10,737 nucleotides of DNA from CAZXFH01 sp964640055 (GTDB lineage Bacteria > Fidelibacterota > UBA2242 > JAFGTP01), in the NCBI GenBank assembly GCA_964640055.1, contig CAZXFH010000075.1, forward strand, positions 1 through 10,737. The letters are read 5' to 3'. Under the pieces are notes generated by a model, which was given only the letters and a program-made list of their open reading frames with translations, did not search any database and was not told where the DNA came from. A program made the translations under genes and the position numbers. This document shows positions 1 through 8,491 of this stretch, piece after piece. Positions within the stretch are counted from its first letter, which is position 1; each line of letters begins with the position of its first letter.

Positions 1-1430
1 TAATATCCTTTTTCCGCATAATAATAATAAAAGGCTTGATCTTCATGAGTCAGATTGGAAAGCGGTGCGCCATCGGGTGCTTTATAATCCTCTTTAATTA
101 GAGGAATCCCCTGTGCATTTACAATTTCAGACCACTTCCGGGTTTTCGGATTGTACCAGTCGCGACTGACCGCGCCGTCATTACTGTTCATCCAGTCCAG
201 TCGTGAGGATATATATTTAAATTCCTTGTAAGTTTGTCCTTCGCCGGAGGAAAAACCATGAAAGGTATTATAATAGGAAGCTAAAAAAGACCAGGCTGTA
301 TTGTTGGAGATGGTACTTTTTAATTTCATACTCAAACGATTATGTCCGCTGGTCCGACGGTAATAAGACCGCAGCCAATTCCCATAGGAAATGTTATGGT
401 TATAAAGCATCTGATCCCGGCGATTAAACCCGGCACTCAGAGTTGCTTTGAAAGCAGAATTCTGCGGAGAATAAATTATCTTTCCGTTGGCATTCGGGGT
501 TTTCACACCGTTATGCTGTTGCGCGAGGGGACGGGAATTGGCAACATCGGTGTTTTCAAAGGTGCCAAAGAGATAGTAAGTGATATTACCTTTTGTAAAG
601 GGAATAGGGCCATTAATATTCAGACGATATTTGTCATATCCGAAATCCAGTTCATTATCCAACCGGGAGATCCAGCTATCAGTTTCATATTCCAACATAC
701 CACTATGTCGGGTTTTATTACCACTTTTCGTGATAATGCTCACGGCACCGGACATGGCATTACCATACTCGGCTGAAAAACCACTGTTGGAAATGACGAT
801 CTGCTCGATAGCATTATTATCAATTTCCACACCGACACTGTGATCAACCGGGTCATTGGTCATAACCCCATCCACGTAAAAAGCCACTTCGCCGGAACGT
901 CCGCCCCGCATATGGATGCCCCGTGACCGACCAGCCATGGTTTCAATTGCACCACTGCTATTAGCAACAATATCAGTGAAATTTGTTACCGGCATATGTT
1001 CAATATCCTCACTGGTGATCTCTTTCTGAGTAGCCGGGGTTCTGACCTGGATGATTGTCTTGCGGGCTTCGGCAACTACCTCGACCGCTTGACCCTCCAC
1101 CGCCTGAATTTTCAGCTCCATATCAATGATATTAGTCTGACCGGGAAACACGGTTATCCCTCTGATTATCTTGGGAGAATAGCCGATATAGGTCACCTTG
1201 AGATCATATTCTCCGGCTGGTACGTTCGGAATGATATATTCTCCATTTACATTGGTGGCATTACCATAATTGGTTCCCATAACTATAATATTGGCACCCA
1301 CCAGTGGCTCACCAGTAGGGGCGGAGATAACCCGCCCTCTGATTTTCCCCGCTGTTCTTCCGGACTGAGCCAGAACGCTGGTGACCAAAAAAAACAGGGC
1401 GAACCCGCCTATTACGTAATTTCTCCCCAT
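1..1430 (-). CDS. TonB-dependent outer-membrane receptor, Oar-like (partial, C-terminus beyond window)
   Basis: The frame is open from the ATG at 1430 to the left edge, giving 476 codons with no stop, so the C-terminal part of the barrel is missing. Residues 1-21 look like a signal peptide (hydrophobic core, cut after VLA before Q22). Residues about 29-110 resemble a carboxypeptidase-regulatory-like beta-sandwich (VISAPTGEPLVGANI, then NGEYIIPNVPAGEY). Residues about 125-240 are a plug domain with the phrases MRGGRSGEVAFYVDGV, FSAEYGNAMSG and VSIITKSG, typical of Oar-type receptors. The rest, rich in alternating aromatic and polar residues, fits beta-strands of the barrel. Members of this family sit in the outer membrane and either import substrates with TonB energy or act as surface proteins. 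The substrate is unknown, and no SusD-like partner is visible. The start is backed by a GGAGGT site 8 nt upstream. The family call is strong; the subfamily is inferred. Confidence 0.92.
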   Translation of the reverse strand, partial: MGRNYVIGGFALFFLVTSVLAQSGRTAGKIRGRVISAPTGEPLVGANIIVMGTNYGNATNVNGEYIIPNVPAGEYDLKVTYIGYSPKIIRGITVFPGQTNIIDMELKIQAVEGQAVEVVAEARKTIIQVRTPATQKEITSEDIEHMPVTNFTDIVANSSGAIETMAGRSRGIHMRGGRSGEVAFYVDGVMTNDPVDHSVGVEIDNNAIEQIVISNSGFSAEYGNAMSGAVSIITKSGNKTRHSGMLEYETDSWISRLDNELDFGYDKYRLNINGPIPFTKGNITYYLFGTFENTDVANSRPLAQQHNGVKTPNANGKIIYSPQNSAFKATLSAGFNRRDQMLYNHNISYGNWLRSYYRRTSGHNRLSMKLKSTISNNTAWSFLASYYNTFHGFSSGEGQTYKEFKYISSRLDWMNSNDGAVSRDWYNPKTRKWSEIVNAQGIPLIKEDYKAPDGAPLSNLTHEDQAFYYYYAEKGY

Positions 1431-1438
1431 AAAATACT

Positions 1439-1462
1439 ACCTCCAACTATGAACCAATTATA
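1439..1462 (-). promoter_or_regulatory. Probable -10 element and Shine-Dalgarno of the receptor gene
   Basis: Read on the minus strand, a perfect TATAAT lies at 1462-1457 and would place the transcription start near 1450. That leaves a leader of about 20 nt containing GGAGGT at 1444-1439, 8 nt before the ATG. No good -35 hexamer is found 16-18 nt upstream of the -10, so the promoter call is moderate while the ribosome binding site is strong. An alternative upstream candidate is TTTACA with a 17-nt spacer to TATGAG, further back in the same intergenic region. Confidence 0.5.
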
Positions 1463-1588
1463 TGAATGCAAAGCAACATTGAGACTATTTTGCCTGGATA
1501 AGTAAAAAAATTTATGTTTATAAATCAAGTCTTTTAGTCACCCGGATGAGGACAAAGCCTAAAAAACAGCTCTCCGAAATGACTCATA

Positions 1589-1604
1589 ATTATTTTTAAA
1601 TAAT
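1589..1604. repeat. AT-rich inverted repeat in the divergent intergenic region
   Basis: The arms ATTATTT and AAATAAT are perfectly complementary around a 2-bp TT centre. The repeat sits between the receptor and protease promoters and could be an operator, but the region is very AT-rich and chance is a real possibility. The rest of 1463-1669 shows no gene or other clear structure. Confidence 0.25.
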
Positions 1605-1669
1605 ATGTAAAGCGCTCTTTTTAAAATTTTATTTCCCCTGCAGAAAGCTAATACTTCCCGATTACATCA

Positions 1670-1705
1670 TTGATTTTTCCTGCTCAAATAGCTATATTTT
1701 TTGTA
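1670..1705 (+). promoter_or_regulatory. Promoter of the S8 protease, predicted to give a leaderless mRNA
   Basis: TTGATT (1670-1675) and TATATT (1693-1698) are separated by exactly 17 nt, a good match to the housekeeping sigma-70 pattern. Standard geometry puts the transcription start about 7 nt past the -10, at about 1705, which is the A of the protease ATG. No Shine-Dalgarno-like sequence precedes this ATG, in contrast to most other genes of the window. Both facts together suggest a leaderless transcript; the start site itself is a prediction. Confidence 0.5.
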
Positions 1706-4700
1706 TGAAGTATCTATTTATTATCCTCATATATTTATTGCCCTGGTCTGCTTTGTTGGCCATGCCAACCCTGGATGACAACCGCCGGTTTCTACCCGAC
1801 AAAATTGTAATAAAAACTGCTGATGATCAGAAAATTACTCAATTTGATGCCTTACAAGGCAAACTGCGGAACTCTGCTACAAAGCCGGCCGTCACACCTG
1901 TCTTCGGTCAGGACAAGATCAGTCGCCGTGATCTGGCTGCAGAATTGGGTCTATTAAATATCTATCTACTACAACTTAAACCGGGCACCCAAATTCTACA
2001 GCTTTGTCAGACGCTGCAAAGTGAAGCGCAAGTTCTCTGGGCAGAACCGGTCTATATTTTAGAGCAGCATACCATTCCCAATGATTCCCTCTATGGCGTA
2101 CAGGCCCATCTACCACAAATTGCCATGCCCTCTGCCTGGTCCGTTGTAATAGGTGATTCGGCGGTACCCATTGCCATCATTGACACGGGTGTGGACTGGA
2201 CCCATCCTGATTTATGCCAGCATATCTGGATCAATCCGGGTGAAGATATAAACAATGATGGCCACATCACAGCTGTAGATTCCAATGACATCGATGATGA
2301 TGGCAATGGCTACCCCGACGATTTCAGAGGCTGGGACTGGGTCACAGGTATGAGCGGCAGCGCTGACAACCAAGCTGCCAGCTTTGAAGATGGAGAGATA
2401 GCGGATAATGATCCCATGGATGTCAACGGTCATGGTACCCATGTCGCCGGGCTGGCTGCCGCCTCTACCAATAATGAAATCGGTGTCGCTTCGGTCTCCT
2501 GGGGATGCCAGATTATGCCCCTCAGAATCGGGTACCATTCCAACGATGGCAACGGTCTGGGACTTTCCACCTGGATGGCCGACGCATTTATATATGCCAC
2601 GGATATGGGGGCCAAAATTGCTAATCTGAGTTTTGGCAATTCTTACATCGTCCTTGACGCGGCGCGCTATGCCTTCCTCAACGATGTGGCCATCGCTACC
2701 TCAGCCGGAAACAGTAATATCTTGATCAGCGAGCCCCTCTCCCTGGAGCCCTGGTCTCTGACCATTACCGCCGTGGATCAAAACGATCTCAAAACCTGGT
2801 ATTCCAATTACGGTCCCGAAGCCAGCTTAGCGGCTCCGGGGGGCAATGTCGACCCGGGACTCTGGAGTACCGTACCCCGTAATCAAATTCACAGCAGCTA
2901 TTATGAACCCTTAAGCGGTACATCCATGGCCTCACCGGTGGTGGCCGGTCTTTTGGGGCTGATCCGGTCGCAGCATCCTGAGTGGTCCGTCTATCAGACT
3001 TATTACCAGATTGCCGGCTCTGCTGATAACATTGACCCGCTTAATCCCAATTATGCCGGTCAGCTGGGGTATGGCCGGGTCAATGGTTACCGGGCCGTAA
3101 CAGAAACCGTGACACCCACGCCGGACATTTCCTTTCAATATGCCGAGTACGATGATGTGAACGGAAATAATAATGGCTTACCGGATCCGGGCGAAACAGT
3201 TGATTTGATCATTCACCTTGACAATCGCTGGGCCGGCGACCACCAGGTAACGGGGCAGTTGTCCAGCGCTGATCCCCATATCACTATCATAAATGGCAGT
3301 GTGGTATTAGACACTCTCTATGGCTTGGAACAATACCCCAATGATAACAGTAACAGCACACCACCCTTCAGAATTGCATTGGCCGCCAACATTCTGCCCG
3401 GTAAAATACCCCTGACACTCCACCTTCAATCCGAGACATTCGAGGATGATTGTGAGTTTGATTTACCGGTTCGTCCGCAAGTCCTGGTAGTGGACGATCA
3501 TCTGGGAGGTGGTGATGGAACTGATGTGCCGATCGCCGACTATTTCTTTCAGGTTTTGGATTCACTCGGAATTGCCTATGCCTACTGGCTCAATGAAAGC
3601 ACCCCTGACAGTGGCTTTATCCGCCAATTCCCCCTGTTATACTGGGATTGTGAGTGGGCTTTCCCCAGTCTGAACCAAGCCGACCGGTCCGTAATCTCCC
3701 ATTATCTGGAGGGGCCGGGGAAATTATTTTTAGCAGGCCAGGATATCGGCTGGGATCTGTGTGGTACCGATCAAAACGCCGGTAACCAGTATGACCAGTC
3801 CGGAGGTGCCTCCCTATTATGGTACGAGAATACCCTGGGCTGTCGGTTTGTCAGCGATGATGCCGGCCAACATGAAATTGATGGCGTGACCTCCCTCTCA
3901 TTGACCCAAGGGCTTAATTCTGCCATCCAGCAGCCACAGCGGGATGCCAGTCAGCAATTTCCCTCGGTAGTAAGCCCTCTGGAAAATTCCGTATCCATTT
4001 TTAACTATCCCGATGGCACTTCGGCGGCGATTCTGAAAGGGGATAGCAGTGTGATCTATTTTGCCTTTGGCGGCTATGAAGCTATCTCTGACCCGGCTGT
4101 GCGCGGTGCAGTCATGCGACGCATTACAGACTTTTTTACCGGGATCAGGGCTCTATATCCTGCCCTGCCGGATGTTGAATATACAGGGCCCTATCCAGTT
4201 ACAGCTGCGGTGCATGCGTCAGCAGTTATCGACACTGTGCAGCTCTGGTACCAAATCGATGACCATGACTGGCAATTTGAGACTATGAGTACCACGGATA
4301 ATCTCAATTATACGGCTCAAATTCCAGCCATAACAACCCAAACCGCTGTGATCCGCTACAAAGTCTTTGCACTGGATGCTACGGGCCGCTATGCCGCACA
4401 TCCGACCTACCAGTTCTATGTGGGCCCGGACACCATTAAGCCGACCATTACCCCACTTACCTTGCCTGTCAACACGGTTGATCAACTGGGTCCCTATCCG
4501 GTCATCATCCAAGCCGAGGATAATAATGCCATAGATACCACCCGCGGTATGCTCTATTTTAAGCAGTCACAAACCAGCTGGGATTCAGTGGCTTTAGAGT
4601 ACAAGGGTGATTATACTTTTGAACAAACCATCCGTTTTGATACACCGGTCAGCGATGGGGATAGTATTTTTTATTATTTAAAAGTTTATGATCGTGCAGA

Positions 4701-5532
4701 GACAAGTAATTGCCGCCGGTATCCCGAAAACAGTACTCTGTACTTCCGAATAATCAGGTCTATGACGTTAGACGATTTTGAACAGGATCTTGATCGCTGG
4801 CAAGTAGAGGCGCCCTGGGTGCGCCATTCCAGCGGATATGTCATTGAAGGGGAGTGGTGTCTGAAAACCGCACCCGCCAGCTATCAACCCAATCTTTGCG
4901 GTTCGGTAGGATATTATCAGACGTTTAATCTTTCCAGCCGCTGGGCAGCGCAGCTTGAATTTTTACGTTCCCATCAACTGGATAGCAGGGGTGATACCTG
5001 CTTTCTGGAACTGCGGGATGGCAATGGCAATTGGATTGTTACGCAATTTTATAGTGACACCTCGGCGCTACTTTCCTATTGGCAACGCGAAAGAGTTAGC
5101 CTCAACGAATGGGTTGGTGAGGACCGGGACAGCGTCGCAATCCGCTTTCGTTTTGTGTCTGATTCGGTCAGTAATGAAAAACCAGGGGTCTATATCGACG
5201 CTATGCAGCTGCTCGTGGACCATGCCGTCAATGATCTGCACCCGGAAACAGCCCTGAATACCCAATTCAGTCTGGGACATGGCTATCCCAATCCTTTTAA
5301 TGCCCAGGTTGTACTGCCAATTTACCTGCCCCAACCCGGTCAAATTAAGATCAGGGTTTACGATATTCTCGGACGGACGGTTTTCAGAAAAACCCTGTAC
5401 GCAAAAACAAGGCACTATGATTTTAAGTGGCAGCCCGTTCACCGTGGAGTGGCTCTGGCTGCGGGCGTTTATCTGGTGCAGGTCAACTGGCAAACCCATC
5501 AGAAGACCCGCAAAGTCTTATACCTGAAATAG
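1705..5532 (+). CDS. Secreted multidomain subtilisin-family (S8) serine protease with type IX secretion sorting domain
   Basis: The product has 1275 residues. Residues 1-19 form a signal peptide (cut after LLA), which fixes the start since the next Met is at position 20. Residues about 30-120 look like an inhibitory propeptide of the fervidolysin type. The S8 domain spans about 125-465, with catalytic Asp160 (IAIIDTG), His243 (GHGTHVAG), oxyanion Asn336 (SAGN) and Ser407 (SGTSMASP), so it should be active. An acidic DxNxDG-like stretch at 180-206 between Asp and His may bind calcium. Then come a beta-sandwich (about 475-590, with PGETVDL), an alpha/beta region (about 592-815, starting VLVVDDH), two related Ig-like modules (about 820-1015), a jelly-roll-like region (about 1022-1172) and a C-terminal sorting domain (1190-1275, YPNPFN at 1194). 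It is probably exported by Sec, crosses the outer membrane by the type IX system and is anchored or released. Substrates are unknown. Confidence 0.95.
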   Translation: MKYLFIILIYLLPWSALLAMPTLDDNRRFLPDKIVIKTADDQKITQFDALQGKLRNSATKPAVTPVFGQDKISRRDLAAELGLLNIYLLQLKPGTQILQLCQTLQSEAQVLWAEPVYILEQHTIPNDSLYGVQAHLPQIAMPSAWSVVIGDSAVPIAIIDTGVDWTHPDLCQHIWINPGEDINNDGHITAVDSNDIDDDGNGYPDDFRGWDWVTGMSGSADNQAASFEDGEIADNDPMDVNGHGTHVAGLAAASTNNEIGVASVSWGCQIMPLRIGYHSNDGNGLGLSTWMADAFIYATDMGAKIANLSFGNSYIVLDAARYAFLNDVAIATSAGNSNILISEPLSLEPWSLTITAVDQNDLKTWYSNYGPEASLAAPGGNVDPGLWSTVPRNQIHSSYYEPLSGTSMASPVVAGLLGLIRSQHPEWSVYQTYYQIAGSADNIDPLNPNYAGQLGYGRVNGYRAVTETVTPTPDISFQYAEYDDVNGNNNGLPDPGETVDLIIHLDNRWAGDHQVTGQLSSADPHITIINGSVVLDTLYGLEQYPNDNSNSTPPFRIALAANILPGKIPLTLHLQSETFEDDCEFDLPVRPQVLVVDDHLGGGDGTDVPIADYFFQVLDSLGIAYAYWLNESTPDSGFIRQFPLLYWDCEWAFPSLNQADRSVISHYLEGPGKLFLAGQDIGWDLCGTDQNAGNQYDQSGGASLLWYENTLGCRFVSDDAGQHEIDGVTSLSLTQGLNSAIQQPQRDASQQFPSVVSPLENSVSIFNYPDGTSAAILKGDSSVIYFAFGGYEAISDPAVRGAVMRRITDFFTGIRALYPALPDVEYTGPYPVTAAVHASAVIDTVQLWYQIDDHDWQFETMSTTDNLNYTAQIPAITTQTAVIRYKVFALDATGRYAAHPTYQFYVGPDTIKPTITPLTLPVNTVDQLGPYPVIIQAEDNNAIDTTRGMLYFKQSQTSWDSVALEYKGDYTFEQTIRFDTPVSDGDSIFYYLKVYDRAETSNCRRYPENSTLYFRIIRSMTLDDFEQDLDRWQVEAPWVRHSSGYVIEGEWCLKTAPASYQPNLCGSVGYYQTFNLSSRWAAQLEFLRSHQLDSRGDTCFLELRDGNGNWIVTQFYSDTSALLSYWQRERVSLNEWVGEDRDSVAIRFRFVSDSVSNEKPGVYIDAMQLLVDHAVNDLHPETALNTQFSLGHGYPNPFNAQVVLPIYLPQPGQIKIRVYDILGRTVFRKTLYAKTRHYDFKWQPVHRGVALAAGVYLVQVNWQTHQKTRKVLYLK

Positions 5533-5550
5533 TCGTTATTATAGACAAAA

Positions 5551-5583
5551 CAAGGGAGGTTGCTCAACCTCCCTTGAGTTTTT
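5551..5583. terminator. Bidirectional intrinsic terminator
   Basis: A perfect 11-bp stem (CAAGGGAGGTT, 5551-5561, with its complement at 5566-5576) closes a GCTC loop. On the plus strand it is followed by AGTTTTT (5577-5583), and on the minus strand by TTTTG. It lies 18 nt past the protease stop and 67 nt past the DUF4340 stop, so it can serve both converging transcripts. The stretch 5584-5643 holds no other clear structure. Confidence 0.88.
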
Positions 5584-5643
5584 AAATTGCTAATAAACAG
5601 GGTTGTTCATTCAGCACTATCAACAGACCTGGTTGCGTTGTGC

Positions 5644-6165
5644 CTACCGCCAGAATGAGGCTTGCGCCCCAAGATACCACATTATTTTTGTACGGGTCAT
5701 GTAGACCCGGGGATTATCGGGATAACGGATATAATCATGCGATGCACTGGACTTTGAGCGGCCCGCGATCAAACTCGCTAAAAGCGATTCACCCTTTTTC
5801 AATTCTATGTGAGTCCCCAGCGAATCAGAGACATTATAGCGCTCATATTTTTCCCAATCCTTAGTCACATACTCAGTTTTTTTACCTTGCACTACATTTG
5901 AGAAGAAATTTTTCACTCTGAATTCCTTAACAGTACCCGTATCCGGTTCGGCAAATACCCAGGTCGTATCTGCCCGCAGCAGAATTACAGAATCAGAGCC
6001 TTTGGTAATCGTAAAAGCGGTTACATCATCCGGGTCCACCTCGAAGATATCACTGACATCCTGTTCATAGCGTTTATTCTTGTTGATCACGATCAGTAAA
6101 AGGATAATAGCGATGCCCAGCAGAATAATATATCGCATCCAGGGATTTTTTGCTTTAGCTACCAT
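5644..6165 (-). CDS. Short DUF4340 membrane-anchored protein of the Gld-like ABC operon
   Basis: The product has 173 residues. A transmembrane anchor lies at about 11-27 with positive residues on both sides, followed by a soluble, probably periplasmic domain. The pattern fits the first repeat of DUF4340: DVTAFTITKGSDSVIL, then LLASLIAGRS, IRYPDNPRVYMTR and a final ASFWR. DUF4340 proteins in such operons are generally longer, with more than one copy of this unit, so this one looks like a single-unit form; the TAG at 5646 is followed in frame by only six codons before another stop. It is the last gene of the operon. Its ATG overlaps the end of the GldG-like gene by 11 nt, and GGAGGAGG (6176-6169) precedes it, which suggests translational coupling. 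Its biochemical role is unknown; a structural part of the ABC machine is inferred from context. Confidence 0.8.
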   Translation of the reverse strand: MVAKAKNPWMRYIILLGIAIILLLIVINKNKRYEQDVSDIFEVDPDDVTAFTITKGSDSVILLRADTTWVFAEPDTGTVKEFRVKNFFSNVVQGKKTEYVTKDWEKYERYNVSDSLGTHIELKKGESLLASLIAGRSKSSASHDYIRYPDNPRVYMTRTKIMWYLGAQASFWR

Positions 6166-7771
6166 AAGCCTCCTCCAATAGTTTGCGTTTATCGCGATTA
6201 CGTTTCCAGCGGTACAGGCCCAACAAAATAACCAGAAGGGCCGGTAACAGTGTATTAACCCATTTCAGGGTCTTGCGGGTCGCATCAGAAACTTCATCCA
6301 GGGGACGGGCGGTAATATCACGGGAGCGAATTTCCAACAGTTCGCGATCGCCAGCCAGGTAATCGATCCCGTTCAGCATGAAATCGGTGTTTTCCTTGAT
6401 ACCGGCAGCGCGCTGATCATTGAAAAATTCATTATCCGTGACCAGTAACAACTGTGTGTCAACACTCTGACCGATAAATCTCTCCCGCTGACTGTATTCC
6501 GGGTGATCAGCGAAATAACTCTGAAATCGTCCGCCCACCATGGCCGCAACTGTCTTGGAATCCAGCGGGTAGGAGTTCATAGCCGGATTTTGATATTGGG
6601 AATCCTGAATATGGGGACTTAGGTTATACCCTTCGGCCATGCTATATCCGCCCATCCCGGCCCGGGGTACCCGTCCCGGACTGATCGAACCGGTTTTATC
6701 CGAGGTCCTTAGCAGGGGTATAAAGGTCCGGCCTGAATCAGTGGCCGTCACTTCATTAACGAAAAACACTTTAACTTGCTCCAGGTCCTTGACGATCAAA
6801 TTTTCCGTATTCATTTTTTGAATATTGATAAAAGGCGGATAATTCACAGCACTGGAAAAAGTGAAGAAGCCCTGTTGTTGCTGGATCTGGATCTGACCGC
6901 AATTTTTATCAATTAACATGTCGCGGCCAACTTTAAAACCAAAATGATCCAGAAAATCAAAGATGTTACTTTCTATTTCATGACCAATCCCCTGGCGCAA
7001 TTCGGCATTAACCCGGCCTTGACTGATAAAAAGGTTTCCGCCACGCATCAAGAACTGATCCAAATGATATAACCGGTCCAGACTGATTGAATCCAAGACA
7101 CCATTCATTACTATGGTGCCCACCTCCCCGGGAATTTCATTGTCCAAAGAAACCGATCGCAGATTATAGGTTTTTCTTAACAATTTTTCCAATTCACTAG
7201 TCGTGACATCCTTATTATCCGCCCTGATTAATCCCACGCCCTTCAGGTCGGTTGCCGTGAGTTTTTTGATGGCAGAAGTGATATCATATTCCAGTCCCTG
7301 GGTCGTACGGATAACCGGCAGCGTTTCGGTCTGATCGTTGTATATCAGCGCCATACCCATGAAAACCTTTTTAACTTCCAGCTTATCATCTTCCACAACT
7401 TGCAACTGTACCGGTGGAATGCGGTAGCTGCGGGCCTCCCGCTGGGCTTCCTGATCTTTATCGGGATTGATAAATTCAAAATGAAAGTGGCCCTTGGAAT
7501 AGGCCTGATATTCCTCTAAAAGATCCTGCAGAAAGCGCCGTGAATTGGCATATTGACCGGGCAGGTCACTGGAAAAGAATACTTTGGCCACCAACCGGTC
7601 GTCCAGTTTATTTATCACTTGCTTACTGGAGTTGGATAAAGAATAGATATTGTTTTTGGTTAAATCAACCCGGAAGAAAAGGGACCGGAAAGCAATATTG
7701 AAAATTACAATAATGGCTACAATCAGCAGCAAATATAGTATAAACTGTTTTTTATTGGTAATCGTTGTCAT
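6155..7771 (-). CDS. GldG-like ABC transporter auxiliary protein
   Basis: The product has 538 residues, with one transmembrane segment near each end (about 10-28 and 503-521) and a large domain between them that should face the periplasm. The N-terminus (FRVDLTKNNIYSLSNSSKQ) and the closing block (NEFFNDQ at 447-453, NGIDYLAGD at 467-475, IRSRDI at 481-486, RPLDE at 489-493, then the second membrane segment and a basic tail) match the GldG / ABC-type auxiliary family. The central part resembles a ThuA- or glutamine-amidotransferase-like fold seen in this family, with no catalytic residues that I can identify. Residues about 361-405 are rich in Gly, Ser, Tyr, Asn and Pro and look like a flexible insert. 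The gene starts 3 nt after the permease stop, with GGAGGT (7782-7777) inside the permease end. In Flavobacterium the homologous GldG belongs to a gliding-linked ABC complex; gliding is not shown here. Confidence 0.9.
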   Translation of the reverse strand: MTTITNKKQFILYLLLIVAIIVIFNIAFRSLFFRVDLTKNNIYSLSNSSKQVINKLDDRLVAKVFFSSDLPGQYANSRRFLQDLLEEYQAYSKGHFHFEFINPDKDQEAQREARSYRIPPVQLQVVEDDKLEVKKVFMGMALIYNDQTETLPVIRTTQGLEYDITSAIKKLTATDLKGVGLIRADNKDVTTSELEKLLRKTYNLRSVSLDNEIPGEVGTIVMNGVLDSISLDRLYHLDQFLMRGGNLFISQGRVNAELRQGIGHEIESNIFDFLDHFGFKVGRDMLIDKNCGQIQIQQQQGFFTFSSAVNYPPFINIQKMNTENLIVKDLEQVKVFFVNEVTATDSGRTFIPLLRTSDKTGSISPGRVPRAGMGGYSMAEGYNLSPHIQDSQYQNPAMNSYPLDSKTVAAMVGGRFQSYFADHPEYSQRERFIGQSVDTQLLLVTDNEFFNDQRAAGIKENTDFMLNGIDYLAGDRELLEIRSRDITARPLDEVSDATRKTLKWVNTLLPALLVILLGLYRWKRNRDKRKLLEEAYGS

Positions 7772-7774
7772 GCT

Positions 7775-8491
7775 TTACCTCCATTTCCTAATTTCCAGGA
7801 CACGAATGCTCAATAAGAGAAAAAAGATCATCAATGATGCAAAATAAATGATATTACGTGTATCAATAACCCCCCGGGACATGTTACTTAAATGATAATC
7901 AACACTCAGATATTGAAAAACCGGGCTCAAAAAAGAGGGCACCAGGATCAATATTTTGTCTAAAATAAAGAGGATAGCAATAATTAAAAAACTGATAATA
8001 AATGCCACAATTTGATTTTCAGTCACCGCACTGCCGAATACCCCGATGGCGGAATAGACACCACCTAGCATTAATAATCCGATATAACCGGAGAATAAGG
8101 CCCCGATATCAACATTGTTGCCTACAATCAATAAGGTGATGAAGTGCACTAGCGTGAACAATAACGCCACTCCGATCAGGGCTAAAGCGGCCAGGAATTT
8201 GCCGGTAACGATCTCTCCGTCAGAAATTGGCATGGTGGTCAAAAATTCCATGGTACCATCATTCTTTTCACGGGCTAAGACCCCCATGGTAATGGCCGGC
8301 ACAAAGGCCAGATAAATCAAAGGAATTATTGAAAATAACTGGCGCAGATCCGATTGATTGATCAGGAAAAAAGTGCTGGAAAAATACCACCCGCAAATTA
8401 GCAGAAAAACGACCAGTGTGATGTATGCCACCGGGCTACTAAAAAATGAGGTCATCTCTTTACGATAGATAAGCCTTACATTACTTTTCAT
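7775..8491 (-). CDS. ABC-2 type permease, GldF-like
   Basis: The product has 238 residues from the ATG at 8491. An upstream ATG at 8533 is also open, but 8491 is preferred: AAGGAGGAG (8506-8498) lies 6-7 nt before it, and the resulting N-terminus (a short amphipathic stretch running to FFSSPVAY) is typical of the family. Six membrane segments can be seen at about 19-40, 52-73, 99-123, 130-152, 158-181 and 212-231. The cytoplasmic loop REKNDGTMEFL (74-84) followed by TGKF (96-99) is the region that normally contacts the ATPase. The gene overlaps the end of the ATPase gene by 11 nt and is followed 3 nt later by the GldG-like gene. It should form the membrane channel part of the complex. The substrate is unknown. 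GldF-like is a family assignment, not proof of a motility role. Confidence 0.92.
   Translation of the reverse strand: MKSNVRLIYRKEMTSFFSSPVAYITLVVFLLICGWYFSSTFFLINQSDLRQLFSIIPLIYLAFVPAITMGVLAREKNDGTMEFLTTMPISDGEIVTGKFLAALALIGVALLFTLVHFITLLIVGNNVDIGALFSGYIGLLMLGGVYSAIGVFGSAVTENQIVAFIISFLIIAILFILDKILILVPSFLSPVFQYLSVDYHLSNMSRGVIDTRNIIYFASLMIFFLLLSIRVLEIRKWR

Noticed and set aside
342..1505. Three plus-strand open frames (342-776, 580-843, 996-1505) opposite the receptor gene
   Set aside because: The minus strand carries a continuous 476-codon frame with signal peptide, plug motifs and ribosome site; the plus frames match no family I recognise and have no ribosome sites.
2091..5527. Many short frames on both strands inside the protease gene
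   Set aside because: They lie wholly within the 1275-residue protease, show no protein-like motifs, and arise from its long open frame.
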